A stretch of 64,000 nucleotides of DNA from Atrichornis clamosus (Eukaryota; Chordata; Aves; Passeriformes; Menuridae): assembly GCA_013400975.1 (NCBI GenBank), contig WBMZ01009396.1, positions 1 to 64,000 on the forward strand, given 5' to 3'. Every line of letters begins with the position of its first letter. The stretch's first letter is position 1. The notes under the pieces are model-generated. The model had not been told where the DNA came from, searched no databases, and saw only the letters and a program-made list of their open reading frames with translations. Positions 24,001-39,000 of the stretch are shown here, piece by piece. Made by a program: the position numbers and the translations under genes.

Positions 24001-27000
24001 CATAATGATCTGCAGAATTGGCTCATTTAAACTTCAGCTGCTTTTGTTTAGGAGATTGACTAAAAATCTGAAACTGGGTCAAAATCTTTTCTTGCTCTAG
24101 AACTAAAAGTTCCACACATTTCAGACTTCTGTTTGAGGAGCCCCCTCTCTCACTGCTGTTCAGCCAGCCCTCCTGGGCTGAATTTCAGCCAGGCAGGTGA
24201 CCTTGGCCTGCCAGTTCTCGTCACTTGGGAAAGTGGTGTTAATCAGGATCAGATTTTTTAGGGTCTGATGATCACCAGCACATCCTCTCCTGCTGATGGA
24301 ATCATGGTCCTTGGTGTTTGTCTTCTTTAGGACTGATAGAAATGTCTCCTCTCTAAGACTCGGAGCTGAGCAGGCACCATTCTGGGGGTATATTCAGCCT
24401 CCTAGATCCTTACCATATTTTCACTGAAGGTCAGTGTCAGAGTTTCATCTCTTGGTGAACTTGCCCTAAACTAAGAGGCAGAAGTGTTCCTCAGCAATGG
24501 CGTTCTCCCCAAAAGTGAAGCCCAAGTCTTTTAGAGCTGTGTGTGCTGTATCTCCTCTGTTGCAGGAGAAAAGAAAATCCCCAAAGCATTTTCTTTGGGT
24601 GCAGCTGCATTTCCAACAGTAAATGAGGATTCTTCTTGTTGGTTCCAGGGACAGCCTCTTGCAGACATGCATGGCCTTCTCATCTCCTGGGGTTGGCCCC
24701 AGTCAAGAAATTGCGCAGGTATTCTTTTGTCCCAAAGTTCCCTAGCTTTTCCCAGATAATACATCCTGTGGGGGAAGATTTGCAAGATTAGTGTCAGAAG
24801 TAGCTATTTGGGAAAGCCTTCTTCCTTGATTCTGGAGAAAGCAGTGTGATTAATGGATGAATGATTCGGATTGCTCACCTGGACTGAGGTAGGCAATCCC
24901 ACCAGGCAGTCAACCTACTGCCCACAGGAAAGGAACAAAGTGATCCTGCACATGGAGAATCCATGTCTCCAAGACACCAACAGTGGAATTCATACATTCC
25001 TTTATTATTTGTTAAAAACTGCAAACACATCTGCAGAATACATAGACATCTGTTACCATCTTGAGCAAGAAGATGACGCCATTGAGTGTTAGCAACACAC
25101 ACACACACAACGGAGGAGTCTCTTCACTTGCAGTGTGAGTTTTACATCACGCTGTGGATGTACACATAGCCCAGGAAGGTCACTCCTAGAATAAGAACCA
25201 CGGGCAAATACTGTTCTCTCTTCCCTGGGTGTGACAGGGTACCAGCAGCAAAGGTCGGCAGCCACGTGGCTCTGCTGTCACATCGTGTCACACAGGAGTC
25301 CCACTGCTGCAGCTGCAGAGGTGCAAGCTCACACATCCATATCACAAGCTCCTGCATGTTTTGATTAATTCATCGGCAATTTTTTCGCACACGGGTTCAT
25401 GGATGGGTGCTTTCATCAACTTTGTGATCAAAATGTGTGCCATGGATATTATGACTCATGTTCCAGAGTCGTAGTTTTGGAGAGGGGGTTAAAAGCCATG
25501 TTAAAACATCACTCATTTACTCTATAGGCAGAGCTGGCAGCAGTGCCTGTACTCATGGTTGCCCAACATTCCCCATTATATAAAACTTTGTTGTAGTTGC
25601 TCATATCTTTATCAGACTCCATTGTTTGGTGTTCTTCCATGCTGAGATTCTGCCTAAGGCTGAATAATTTTGGCAAATTTTAGTAAAAACAGAGGGGGAG
25701 GAAATTACATTGTTTTGCTCATGTCAGAGTCTTAGAATTTACTTTACATTGATAACCTTCCAGTTTTCCCACTTTGAAGCAGGGGTTTGGCAAGTGGGTT
25801 GCTGGAGGTGGGAGGGGTGCTGGCAGCTTGAACACATATTTTGCCATCCATGTGAGAATCCATTCGATATGACTGAATTACAAGCTTGTGGAATGGCACA
25901 AGCTCTATAGTAGATGGTTTAAAATTTTGACATTCAGAGTATCTGAAATACGTATTTGCTGTGACAGGGCTCATGGCTCAGACTTCAGAGACTGGACACT
26001 GCAATTCCTGTTGATCATGGGGTCTCCAGCACTCATTGTTAGGCGAGCCAGCTCTCTTCTTGCATCCTTCAGAAAAGGCACTCAGCAAAAAAAAGGCCTT
26101 TTGGGCAGTGACGGGGAGGAGGTGGGAAGGGTGAGTTTCTCCAACAGTGAAGAGGTGGTGTTGGTAGCTAGCAAAAGACAAACTGTACAGTGTATTGAAC
26201 TGGAAAGGGGTTTTCCAATGCCTTCTGGAGTTTTCAGGTCCTGTAGCTGAAACTGCCTGTTCTTCAGCCCTTTACCTTGTTCCATGCATAGGGTGGCTCG
26301 AGCTGGAGGAGCCAACAGAGCAGGTAGGAAGGAAAGTGCACAGGGCACCTGCATTGCCTCTCATGTCATTAAAAGGCCCTGCAATAGAGGAGACAGAAGG
26401 TGCAAGCAGGAAAACAGAGGTGCTTCTGTGTTGGTTTTTGCTGTAGCAATGCTGGAAGACAGCTCTTCTCCCTGGGAGAGAGTTGTCACGTGTGCCTCAG
26501 CTTTCTGTCTGCTCCTTAAGACCCAGATCAGACTTGCTGATGTGCTGAGCATGCATCAAGGCAGAAGTCTTAAAAATTGCTGAGTATTAGGCCCAGAGCA
26601 TTTCAAATTGAGCACTCACATCTTGAGAAAGTTCTGACAATTTCAGCATTGCAGTTGGCTTTTTGTGCATAAGAGGATAATGGCTTTTCCTTCCTCCAGA
26701 ATAGCAGCACAAATAAATACAAGATTCACTTGTGAAAATTGCCATCGAGGAATCTCCAACAAAGTGAGTAATACTGCATTCAGCATGAGATTTGGGTGAT
26801 GTAAAATTACAAAGAAGGGGGAAAATAAGGATATCAATCCATTTATCCTGTGCCTTGAGCAGATGAAGTCCTGCAGAGAGGAGTAAGATAGTGTGATACA
26901 TGAGTGCAAGAGAGCTGAGTAGAAGATACTTTTTTTTCCAACTTGTAGGTTGCTTCTGCCTGCTGTCTTAAGGAGAAAACACCTAGAGCAATGATGCATC

Positions 27001-30000
27001 CCTGTATTACCTACTTGGTCGGTGAAATGCTGTCTGTGAGGTGTGGTCCAATGCACTCAGTGACAGATGGTGGGTTTGTGTCACACAGATGGGCTCCAGT
27101 GTCTCGCAGCTCTCGTGCTCCAGGCCATACACAGAAAACAGCCTTTCCCTTCATCCACGGGATTTCATTTCTAGTTAGGCTTCTTGGGATGATTGCAGTG
27201 TGGCAGTGGGTCAGACGAGCCCTAGTGCTCTGCTCCTGCTTATGGAAGAAGAAAATGGTATCAGCAATACATCATGTCTACTGGAGGTGATTGTGGGCCC
27301 ACCCACTGCCATTCAGAATGCAGAATTAAACCAGGTCTCACAGCTGGGGCTTCAAAAATGTGGCTTTTGCAATGGACCTGTACTGTATTTAATGTCTGGG
27401 AAGTTGTCAGCTGGAACTGGTGCGTTTGAGGTGATTGTAATATCTTCTCTCCGTGTAGGTTTTTTGCTGAGATCAGTTACTCTTTCCACATTTCTCATTT
27501 CCACTAATTATCACAGTGTCTTTGGGTCTTCCCTCCCCTGTTGAATTTTGGTAGGGTGTCAGCAAGTACCTTGTACTCAGAATTTCTGGAGGGATTAAAA
27601 AGACATCAGTGGAAACACACATAGTTTGCTCATCTAGCCTTCCATCTTTAAGAAACTGAGGTAAAAAAAACCAAATGCAGTTGCCTTTTATCTGAACAGT
27701 GGTTAATTTATTTAGAACAGAAAGCACATTGCATGCATTGTCACTTATTTTTCCTATATGGAGCTGTCAACTGGTTTTAATTGTATAAAGATACATAGGA
27801 ATGGAACAAGGGTTCAAACAGCTTTTTTATAGCACTTGAAGTGGACATGGTGCTTCATATATATATCCCACAGTAATGCATAGCAGATGAAAAGATACTG
27901 CGGAATTTGCACAATAAAGGTAAAAGCCCATATATCTGCCTGTTCCAATGGATGAGAACCAAAACAGGAAAAATCTAGAAGGCAGAAATAACAACAAACC
28001 CCAAAGCAGCTGTTGAAGTCAAGTTTGACTCGCTGTGAAGTACCCTGAGGAAAAACAAGCACAGGATTTGCCCGAGTGACAGCCAGACCTGGTGAGGGAA
28101 TGGATCACATGCATGAACCTCCCAAACGCTGCCACAGTTGAAGGTGTTTCATCTCCGTCCTGCTCTGGAGTTTAGCTGGACCCTTTGGTATTTCTGTGTC
28201 CCAGGAATGACCTTGTGAGCTCCTGTGCAATTTGTCTGTGAGCAACTCTTCTATTTTTAACTTTTTTCCCCCTCCCTGCATCCTTCAGCTGTTTTTCTCT
28301 ACATTTTAATGCCTGTTTCAATGAGGTGAACTGCTTCTTTCACCTTGGATTATTTAGTGAATGCCTCTGGAGATGTGTCACCCTCAGGAGGGGAACATGC
28401 CCAACATGTCCTTGTAGTTACGGTCAAGGTATTCCTAGTAAACAGGGAACACTGACCCACCTGCCCTGGCTGTCTTCAGAAGCTGGTCTCCATCTTTCTC
28501 ATTGCTGAATTCTTTGCCAATCAGCCACCAAATTTAGATCCATTTGTAAAAGAACAGCCATGAGAAAGGGGAAACTGAATCTGCTGATTTCATTCATCCT
28601 TTTTAAATATGACTTTGTGTGACCTCAAATGCAGCGATTGATGGTTTGGCTTCCAGGTCTGGCTGGAGATGCAAGGTTTGGTGACTGTCCCAAAACTGGG
28701 ACTATGGAAGAATATTTCATGCTCACCATCTAAGGAAAAGTTACTTTAATCTTTATTTAAAAGGAAGGCTGTTTCTAGCAGCTTCACACAACTGTCTTCC
28801 CCCTGTATGCCTGTTTTCTGGGGACAACAGCAAGTTGTTTGCTCTTAGTCTGCTAAACTCTTAAAAGAGGAAGAAAATAAGTATCTCTAGAAAAGGATTT
28901 AACAGCATCTGTTTCCCTTAGACACAGTTTCTGTGTTTTACATTCCTTCTGGTGGTTATTATTACAGTACTTCTGAGGATTTGTGATTGCTGTCAACCTC
29001 TAATGGACCTTGTCAGAGGGACAACATGACTCAGTCCACCCTCCTCTTGCCCCAACCCGTGAGTTATAATGGCCAGGTCGGCTTGAGCTGGGAAGGGAAA
29101 GTCAGATTACGAGCTCCCAGTAGAGACCAGGAGACTGAGTTAGGATTTATACTTTTGCTATGATGCTGACATCTCTTCAGAGCTGAGCAATAAATAATAG
29201 AGCAAGTTTAAAAGCTTTTTTGCAGCTTGCCAGTGTGTTGTTGTTGATACAGCCTGCCGTTTGTTAACATGATCCAACAAGTATCCTTTAATGACCCCAT
29301 TTGGGGAGGCTGTGAGACTCCAGAGCACTGCTGGAGAAGCTCTGTTTCATGATACTGTACTTCTGAGACCTACTTATCTCTCATGGTTGAAGTCAGCTGA
29401 TGCTTATGAACTCCTGCTCATTATAAAGTACTGATTGGAGGCAGAAGTCTTCTGTGGGGGTACTTCTTTTCTGTCCTCATCTAATGGTCTCTTGACTTTA
29501 AACTTGAATGTCTTCCCTAGATGGAAGTTAAATAAGGCTTTGCAGGAATTTTTAATGTGAAGGTATGAAACATCTTTGTGAAGGTCTTTTGCTCGACTGA
29601 GTTGTTTTTTCATGTGCTGCCAATATCTGATCCCACTTCTTGACCTTTAATATACACTGAGAGAGAAGATTAGGATGTTTCTAATCAGCTGAATCTCCCC
29701 TCTGGGAGCACTATTAAATCCTGACTCTCAGCATTATCTCTGCCAGGTCTTGCCAGCCCTCCATGTTTTTGGTTTTGTTACCGGCTGAGGTCGGAGTTCA
29801 TTCACCTCAAAGGTTCTTGTTCAATAGGGGAAGTTTCTTGGATCATTCTGTAGGAGTTAAGACAACAGCAAGCAGCTCTGCTTGGAGGCAGACCTCCTCT
29901 CTTCATGTGCCTTGTGAGCCAGACCTTAATCAGTGAAATAAAATCTTTTATTTTGTGGAGGACTACTGCTAATTCTTCCCACCTCATCATTAGTAGGGCT

Positions 30001-33000
30001 TTATCAAAGGTTTTCATGAGCAAACCTGGGTGGTTTGAGATGCTAAGTCAGGTATCTCATAGGCATTCAAAATACTACATCAGCTGGTTTCTTCTGCCAC
30101 CCAAATTTGTAATTTCATTAAAATACCGGGTTTGTTGGCAATAAATTGTAACGAGTATCGAGTTTAATACTATTGTTCTGAGGGGAATTTCACTGAGGCT
30201 AGCAAGTCTGTGGTCATGCAGCTCAGCCTAGGTTACATGGCCCAGTGGTACAGGCAAGTAGTTTTTGTAAAACAGAGTCCCCCTGAGTTGCATATCTTCT
30301 CCTTTCATTTAATTTCAGCCATCAGCAATACCACTGTTGTGATTAAGTATTGAGAAATTTATCCCTGAAAGCAATACAACAATGGATTGCAGTGCTGGGG
30401 TTGATGCCCTCCTGAAAAGCTTTGGTGATCGAAGGAAGGACTGAGTGCCTGTGATCTTATTTAGCCCTTGGATTCCAGTGGCTCTCATTTCCCAGTGTGA
30501 TCCATGTACCTGTAGATGTCCCTGCCCTGTCCTACATTTTTGAACACCTCAGAGGCTCTGTAGGTATGTAGGAAGGCAGGGAATGATCTGGAGTCATTGG
30601 CCAAAGCTGGATGCTTTGTTTCCGCCCAAAAACTTACTCATTCTACAGACCCTGGTCTTAAGTTACTGAGCTTGCAGAGAAATCTGCTCATAATTTCTTT
30701 CTTGTAAGCCCTTTCTTGTTGAACAGAAATTTTGGCAAAGAAGAGTCAAGTCACTGGAGAATCCCCAGTTCTGCCTGGTTATACCAGGCCTCCTCAGATC
30801 TTTCCTTGGAACGAGCAGGCAAGAGGAAATACTTTCCATTTCAGAGAAGCGTGGACAAACAACGTTGCTTCAGACAGAGAAGAAAAGTGGCAGACAGAGT
30901 TACAGCACTGAATCTTGCTGGCCAAAAGCATGTTCTTGCCTTTATTCAGTCATTCCTGGAACACAGTGTTCTTATTGTATTCCTCCTCACCCTGCTCAGC
31001 GCCTCTCCTCGCGCTCAGGGCTTGGAGATGCCCCGACCACGATGCTGGCAGGTTTGAGGGAGTTAAAAAAAGCATCAAATGCATCTTGACAATGGAACCT
31101 CTCCCTCCTCGCCTGACGTTAGGTAAACGTGTGTTCTGAAAACCTGGGTCCCGTTAGAAATGTTCCTGCTGTCTGGAAAACAAAGCGCTCGCTCGCCTGG
31201 TTTAGTCATTAAGTAAATTTGTGGTTTGGTTGAGACAAAAAATAATGAAGAAAAGCTGTTGAAATCCTGGGATTAATTTGATAGTTTGCAGGCAGTGGTG
31301 TTTTTAAGTGGAGCTGCTGCCTTCTTTATGTTGTGAGCAGACCCAGGTACAAACCTGGGCTTCCCTCTTTCCCTGTGCCTCAGAGCCAGGCATTTGGAAG
31401 TAATTTGTTCCACGAAGGCCCTCTCGGTGCGGGCGAGGGGGTTGCTCTGGGCTGGGAGCCGCGTGCGTGGGTGTCGGCACAGCCGGCCTGCGGCTGGAAT
31501 GCCGGGAGACGCTTTCTGCCGCCTGCTCCATCTGCGGAGGGAGCAGCTCCCTGCCCTGTAGCTCCCTGCAGGCAGGGACGGGTGGTCGCTCACTTGGCGT
31601 GACATGGAGGGCTCTGAACTGTCGGGAGCTTCACTGGTGTTATTCCATCTCTGGCATGGTGACTGTACGGCCCCTTTCGGGAAGAACCATTTCCTCTGGG
31701 CCTCCTGTATGTCCCCTGGCTGTCCCGCCTGCCTTCCCAGAGAAGGGACACTGTGGGGCAAAGACAGAGAATCCCATACAGAGACCCCCATAGCTCTTTG
31801 TGCAGTGTTTCCCCTCTCCACCAGCCTCAATTTACCTGGGACAGTCACCAAGGAAAGCAGAGAGCTGGGAGCTGGCACTGAAACGCTGTCTGAAAGGCCT
31901 ACTTTGTGTGTTCATGCACTTAACCACACATATATATGTGTATATATAAAATCACTTGTATCAAACATAGATGTCATTTCAGTCTGAGAAGCCAATTAGC
32001 AGAATGGAAAGATGTTGCCAATCAGCCTCTTGCTGAATTTTCCCCAGTTCTCAGTTTAAGCAGGAGGACGGAGACTGCATTATCAGCTCTCTCTACCTAT
32101 GGCTGTGCTAGTGATCCTGGGAGATCGCCCAGGGAGAGCACATTTGGAGGGTCAAAGAGTCAGGGATGAGGACTCAGGTCCTACTCATTTTGAGGCTTAA
32201 TATGTGTGGATGTGCAGCACATCCCTGCACGAGCTTGGTTCTGTGCCTTCCAATAATATATTAAAAATAGTTGTCCCGTGGCTCATTGTCTGACAGAGGC
32301 CAGGACATGGAAGTGAGTGTGGGAGCAGTGTACCCTGGATATCCAAAATGCACAAAGACTGCTGAGTTTGCCCTGCTTTTGTAGCTTCTTAAGTCACTAC
32401 ACCAGGCTTTGGATGGCTATCGCAGCCTGGCTGCTCCAAAGCATCGAGGCTCTTGTTCAGTCACATTTAATGCAGCCAAATATCCTCTATATTTTATAGA
32501 AAATGTCCCTACTGTTGTCAGCCTTTCATAATGGATAAGGTTTCATATGCATCATGTCATCATTTAAAAAATGAAGCAAAACTACTGTGTTATGGTATAA
32601 ACTCAGACTAATATATTGAAATTAATCTAGGCAGAGACCTGTTATTGTTAGATATGGAACAGAATGTTCTGCAACATTTGCTTTCTTTCAGGAAGATGAT
32701 CCAATTGTCCTGTTAATTGACGTGCAGACATTGTGTTGCCCCTTTTCTTTTTTTTCTTTTTTTTTAATTTTAATGACTATCTTGTGCTTTGAGCTATTAA
32801 ATAAATGAAGTTTGTGGGTTTACTCTAGGGAAGACATGCATTGTTTAGGAAGGACTTGCTTTTATTGTTTGTCAAACTCAGATTTTTGCAGTTCCAATTT
32901 TAAATCTGTAACTAGTGGACAAAATCCAGTATTACATTGGGGTGATGAGTGAGCACAGCCTCGCCTCCGTTGGGAAGGAGGGGCTGGGAGGGCTGGTTTA

Positions 33001-36000
33001 GAGATGCACAGTCAGATGAAATCTTGAGGGACTTGTTCTGCAATTTCCTCAGAACACAGTGGTTTGATCCTGTTGTCTGAAAGCCTTTCCTAAGAAGGTT
33101 AGGGTGGTGATAGGGCAGTACAGCCACAATATTTAGCCTATCTAGTCCTTATTTGCCTCCTAAGCCAAACATTTTATTTCCTGTATTTCAGCTTTCTTCC
33201 TAGATTCTCTCCTCCACCTTGCTGTATCCTATGATCTAAATTACTGGCTGCAATTAATGCATCCCGTGTACCTTAGTCCTACCTGAGAAAGTAGCATGTC
33301 CTTGGTAAATGCAAAGGAGTTAGAAACTGGAAACCCAGACTGGTAAATCTTGGATTTAGCTTTTTTAGCTGTGCTTTAATACTTCACAATAATTGCTGAA
33401 GCTCCCTATAAAATAATCTCCATGTAGTCCTAAAATGGAATTGAATGCCTTAGAAGAAAAGAGAAGAAGAGCCCTTATCTGTACTTCTGGTTACATTTTT
33501 ATTTATTTCCCTTCTTCCTCTGGTGTGGGAGGATGAATACCCAGGGAAGAAGATACAGATTTGCAAAGGCAAGGAGCACTAAAGAGCGTCGTTTTTTTCA
33601 TCAGCTTTTAAAAGCCAGACTGTAATCATAAATTCCCTGATAGCTGGAGCATGCAGAAGTTGTCTTTAAGCTTACAAGTGACAGGCTGCTGTTGCTTTTC
33701 AAACTTCAGATTTCATTTTTTTTGTAAGACACAACTTTGATCTGGTTCCTTTGTAATGCTCTGCAGAGCGCTGGGGCTGCTGCGCTCGCTGGCTGCAGAG
33801 CTGGAAGTGAACTTTCTTGGCAAGAGCCATCTGGAGTCCTCAAAGAACAGATTAACTTGTCCAGAATTGATGTGATCTTTGAAGAAGCTGCCCTTGCCTG
33901 GAACACATGTGATTAGCCTGACATTGGCAATGATAAAGTTGAGATGCACAGCAGCATCTGAGTACGCAGAGTAATTGGGAAGAGTTTTAAGTGGAACAAC
34001 CCCAACAATCTGCAATCAGATTATCAGGTAAATCCCCAATTTTAACCTCTCGAGCCAACTTTGCATCTTTAGTGCAGGTCAGATCCAGTCAGGAGTAAAG
34101 GTTTTCAGCTTTGCATCTTCATAGACTTTTTGTTCTTGGCTCTGATGATGGATTGAGAAACACTGTGCATGCTTTAGGACATTTCTAATAGTTTTATACT
34201 CAGTATGGTGCAACTTTTGTGTTGGTTGTTGGTACCACGGATTGGAAACAGAGACTTTTCAATTCAGGTGGTGGATTAATGTGATCTTGTAAATTGGGCT
34301 CTGTGGTGGATGCTGTTCTAATCCCATGTTTAAAGGTGACCCTGCCGCTCGAACACTCTTGTCAGCACGTGCTGTTTAGATGCGCTAAAGGGATTTGCTT
34401 CGGCTCCTACATCATAAGCCAACGTGTGCAGCTTTTAATTTGATTGTGATAGTGATTTGGTTGTGACAGTGAAAAGTGGAACTGCGTGAAGGGTGTGACA
34501 GTCACCTGCCTGTTGGTAGATGTAAGTTTGGAAGTAAGACAGTGCTGATCATGTCTGGCCAGCTAGAGACTCAGCGACCTGTCATTCTGGAAGGACTTTT
34601 TATTTCTTGGATGGAAGTACATAACTTTTTTAAGGAAATAATTGCTTTTTTCACACTGAATAAATGGGACATGACAAAATAACGAGCTGTAAGAATGTCT
34701 CAGCGATGGACAGCATCCTCCCAATCACAAAGGCAAAATGAGCAGAGACATCAAATAGGAGTAATGCTTAGTGCTGGTTTGCTGGAACTAGTCATCTTCA
34801 GAAACACAGGACTGTAAAAGTTTGAACTAAGTTGTCAGAAGTTGGTGTGAAAAAGCAGGATGGGAGCACAGAATGAGTAGCTGGGTCCTGTTGAGTTGCA
34901 GCCCTGATCTGTGGTCTCAGGGCACCATCCCTCAGCCCAAACACCACCCACCAGAAGAGGAAAGGAGAAATTGTGTCCTGCATGAGGTTCCTCCCTGCAG
35001 TACAGGAGGGATGGCATCACAGCTCCTTCACCTGCCATCAGCTGTGGTGAAACATCTGGAGTTCCTGCAGAGGTCATTTTGGGGTGTCCTTCTGGGGGAT
35101 TTGCCAACATCCCCACAAGTCCTGCAGCTTGGAGCTTTCCAAGGTAACTCATGAAGGGGTGTTTATCAGCTGCCTCATGGCTCCAAGTATCTAGAAAATG
35201 GGATTTCTCCCTTGTTAAAAAGGAGCTGCTCACCAAAACAGTGGTGACCAAAGGCTCAGACTATGTCATGAGAGGAAATCTCCTGGAAGAGCTGTTGAGG
35301 GAGAATGCCTTGGAGTTTTGTGGTTGTCAGCTTTATGAGTCTTTGTCTCTTGGGTTTACTAATTCTGTGTCTCAAACAGCACAGGGGTTTCACAGCACAG
35401 GGCTTTGAAGATGCCTCCCGTGCCACCAGGGAGTTTGAAGATGCCCTTATTTCAGAGTCAGGGAGGTGGGGAACCCTTGCAAGAGAAGGCCTGCCAGGCT
35501 GCCTGAATTCTATCACAGCTTCAATTCTTTTGAGTAAAAATCTTCTTCCAGAAAATGTCAGTGTCTTGAAAATTCAGTGCTGGAGCTGGAGAAGATGGTA
35601 GCAGTGAAAACTGGTGGATTGATCAACTTCCTGTTAAACTGGGAGCTGTTCCAGCCACACTGGAACTGCTAGCAGGCTTGGGAAGACCACATCTCTCAGA
35701 CCTGCCAGTAGAGTGTTGCGCAAATTATTCCCTCCAGTGGAAATTTAAATTCTACAGAAATTAGTTGCCTAGGGGCCTTTCATCTTCAAGGAAGCTTCCT
35801 TCTTGCCTTAGTGGGGCTTTTTCCCATACTTGATGGAGAACATCAGTGAAGGAGGTGTGTAAGTGGTGAGAACCAAAGGGAGTGCCACACAGATTTGGCT
35901 TTGGAGGCAGGATCAGTGAGATCTTCCTCCCACTGTTGATGCTGAAGGTGATGCAATTCTTCCCCAGAGCACGCCAGCCCTGTGATTTTTGCATAAAGCA

Positions 36001-39000
36001 AAGAGTAGCATGTTTGGCAAAGGTGGGGGACTTTGCATCTTTGATTTAAAATTGAAATAGCCATCCAGGGAAGTTGTGTGAGGGGGACTGGGGATCCCAG
36101 GCTGGAAGGAAAAGGATGCCCTTAGGGCTCAGGATGCAGTGGGAACTCCACACAGGGCAAGAGGGCTGAAGAGGACCTCACCTCTCTGCTCACTTACATT
36201 GAAGCTCCAGGATCTGATGGTACTGATGTCCACAGTGCTGGGTACTTGGTCAGAGAAGTAGGAGATTTGGGGATGGATGGGTTTCAGCCAAGGCAACATG
36301 CAAAATAAACCCAGAACAGGTAGAAAGAAGCCTTAAGGAAATTCTTGCTGGTTTTGTGCAGCAGTTGTGGCCCTTGTCAGCATTAACAGAATGTACAGTG
36401 ATCAGTGGAGGGCTTTATGCAAAGAAAAGGCAGCTGGTCAGGCTGACTTACTCAGGTCACTGTGATCTCTGTTATAATTGTTCCCTGTGTGATTATTTTG
36501 AGGGTTGAGCAACTGAGAGCTGCACAAGAGATGTGCAGCTTTATTTCTGCAATGTATGAAATGTTCTGTGTTCATTTCAAAAGCGTTCATTGCTCTTTCT
36601 GTCTTAAAAAATAAAATAAAAATCCGGAAGTCTGCAGGAATTTTTGTGAAGTCTAACTTTAAATGCTCACCTTTCCTTTTATCACCCTTTTCAGTGCATA
36701 GAGCTCGGTATGTGAGGTTTTTAGCTGACATTTCAAATCGCTCTGAGGGTGCCTGAATCCCTTTTAAAGCAGCCTCCCCTCCCAGATCAGAAGTGACCAG
36801 TTTTTTTTGTTAGACTCCATGTTCCTTTAATGTTTTCCTCCTAATAGATGTTGAAAGCGTTCTTCAGAGGCACGGCACAAAACATTCAAATAGTGATACG
36901 AGCCAGCTGAAGAGAGTTGTCAGGGAGAGGGAACATTAGGAGAAGGATTGAATACAGATGGATTCCTCAAAAGTAATGTAACCTGTTATGATTGCTTTGA
37001 AATCCTATACCCTTTCCATCTCCTTACGCTTACCAAAAGTTTACATTTGCATTGATGTATTAGAGGCAGAGCTAAAATGGAAGTAATCCCTGTTGTATAC
37101 ATGCTTAAGTGTGTAATTCTAGCTAAATACAACAGTTGTGACCAAACCTGCATCCTCAGTGGGAAAACCACAGCCGGGGAGTGTTGGGAGGGCCCAGCCA
37201 TCCCAACTCCTCTGGAGGTGCCAGGGACCACCCAGCACCCATCTGCTCGCTCTTGATTCCTTCAGCCATCACAGTTCCACACCCAGTGACCTCTTCAGGT
37301 GCTTTCTGCTGCTCTCTCTTTGTATCAGCAGACATAAAGGAGAAATGGATTGCCCTGTGCATTTTATTCTGTATATCTGAGTGCTTTCTTAATATACTGC
37401 TAGAATAATCCATGCCTCTTCCAGAGAGTCCTGGCAAAATGTCCCCTAGAAGTTGGTGCTATATTTTAATTGGATTGTCCAAAAATCATCCTTCTCTTTG
37501 CCCTCAGGGAAGGCCTGAGCTATCCATCATTCCTGCCTCAATTTAAGAGGTTGTCTCAGCCTCCATCACGCTGCTGTCATGTGGGATTTGACAGGAGGGT
37601 TGCACTGCACAGCGCTCCTTTCATGTTCAGAACTGACCGTTCTGCATGGGGAGAACGGCTGAAGGGGGCTGGTAAGGTTTTTACTTATTATCCCTTGCTT
37701 TTTAGGGTGAACTTGTTCAAGTTATTTCCACTGCTTGCCCTAGAAAGCCGTTCTGAAATCTGATGGAATATAGAGATAAGTTTGCTCCAGTGCACATCTG
37801 CAGAGACCGACAGAAAGTTTGCATGCCAGAAGGTGTCCATGGTGACTCACCATCCCAAGGCTCCCTCAGTCCTCATCTCCAGCTCACTCTGTATTTTGCC
37901 TGAGCGTGGAGAAACCTCACAAAGCCCCCTTCTACCAAACATTCATGAAAAGCATCAGCTGGCTCCATTTTGAATGTTCTTTGCACCATTCTGCAACTAT
38001 ACTGAGCTTCATCATCCAAGGAGAAATAGCTGGGAGTTTTGGTTGGTTTGTGGTACTAGTTTTCTTTTTGTGAGAGTCGGAGAGTAATTTGTTTCTAACT
38101 GACCCCATAATGGACCTGTAACAATATGATTTTTCTTAGTGACCAGTGAATATTCATGACCCCTTGAATTACAAGGAAAACAGTTTGTGTGTCAAGGACC
38201 CAAAGGGCAGGTGCATAGGAGCTGGGTGAGCAGTACATTAGCTGAAGGCTGTAGCCCTGTCCAGTTCAGGTTTTAAAATACTTTGGCAATGCTTCCATGC
38301 TGGTACACCATGTGCCATATTTTACATTACAGCATCCAGAAAACCTCTGCTTTAAATGGGCTCTCTGCCAGTCCCAGTTCGTGTAGTGGCTGTGCTGCGT
38401 TTATACTCCATACAAATATACACAAACTGCCAGCTTTTCCCTTTGCTGGTGTCTTCCTCACCTCTGGTCCCTCCATCTGTGTGTTTCTCATGGGTTTCCT
38501 TGTCTTATCTAAATGTAAACTCATCAGGGCAGGGGCTGTTTTTTGTTGTCTTTAGGACTTTAACCACTGCAGTAGAGCCAGAAATGCTTTTCTTGGCAGA
38601 ACAGGGGAGCACACGTTGCGCGATGTGCCCTCCATGGAGATATTTGCTCAGGGCCCATTGCAAACCACATCAACCAGGTGCTGGTTACTGAGTTACTAAA
38701 TAAAAGATGATTCTGATGAGCTCTGTGATCTGAATTAAAACAGGACTCTGACTTTCAGAGCCTGGAAAACCCAGGAATTCATCAACTTCAAGATATCTTA
38801 AAAATGCTGCTCTTCACGCAGAGGGGCAGGCAGGGAGAGCAGGGGATTAAGTTTGGTTGTGAACATTTCAGCTTGTTCCTCCTTCTGGCAAATTGCAAAA
38901 TGACTTTCAGTGAGAACAAGCTGCCTGCGTGGCCTGTCTGTCCTGCAGGGTGGCAGAGCTGGAGGCACTTTGGCAGCAGAGCCTTTTCTATGCTGGTGGC

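Noticed and set aside
31273..31878. 201-codon minus-strand open frame
   Set aside because: It overlaps the CpG-rich patch, where stops are rarer. The protein has no recognisable feature.
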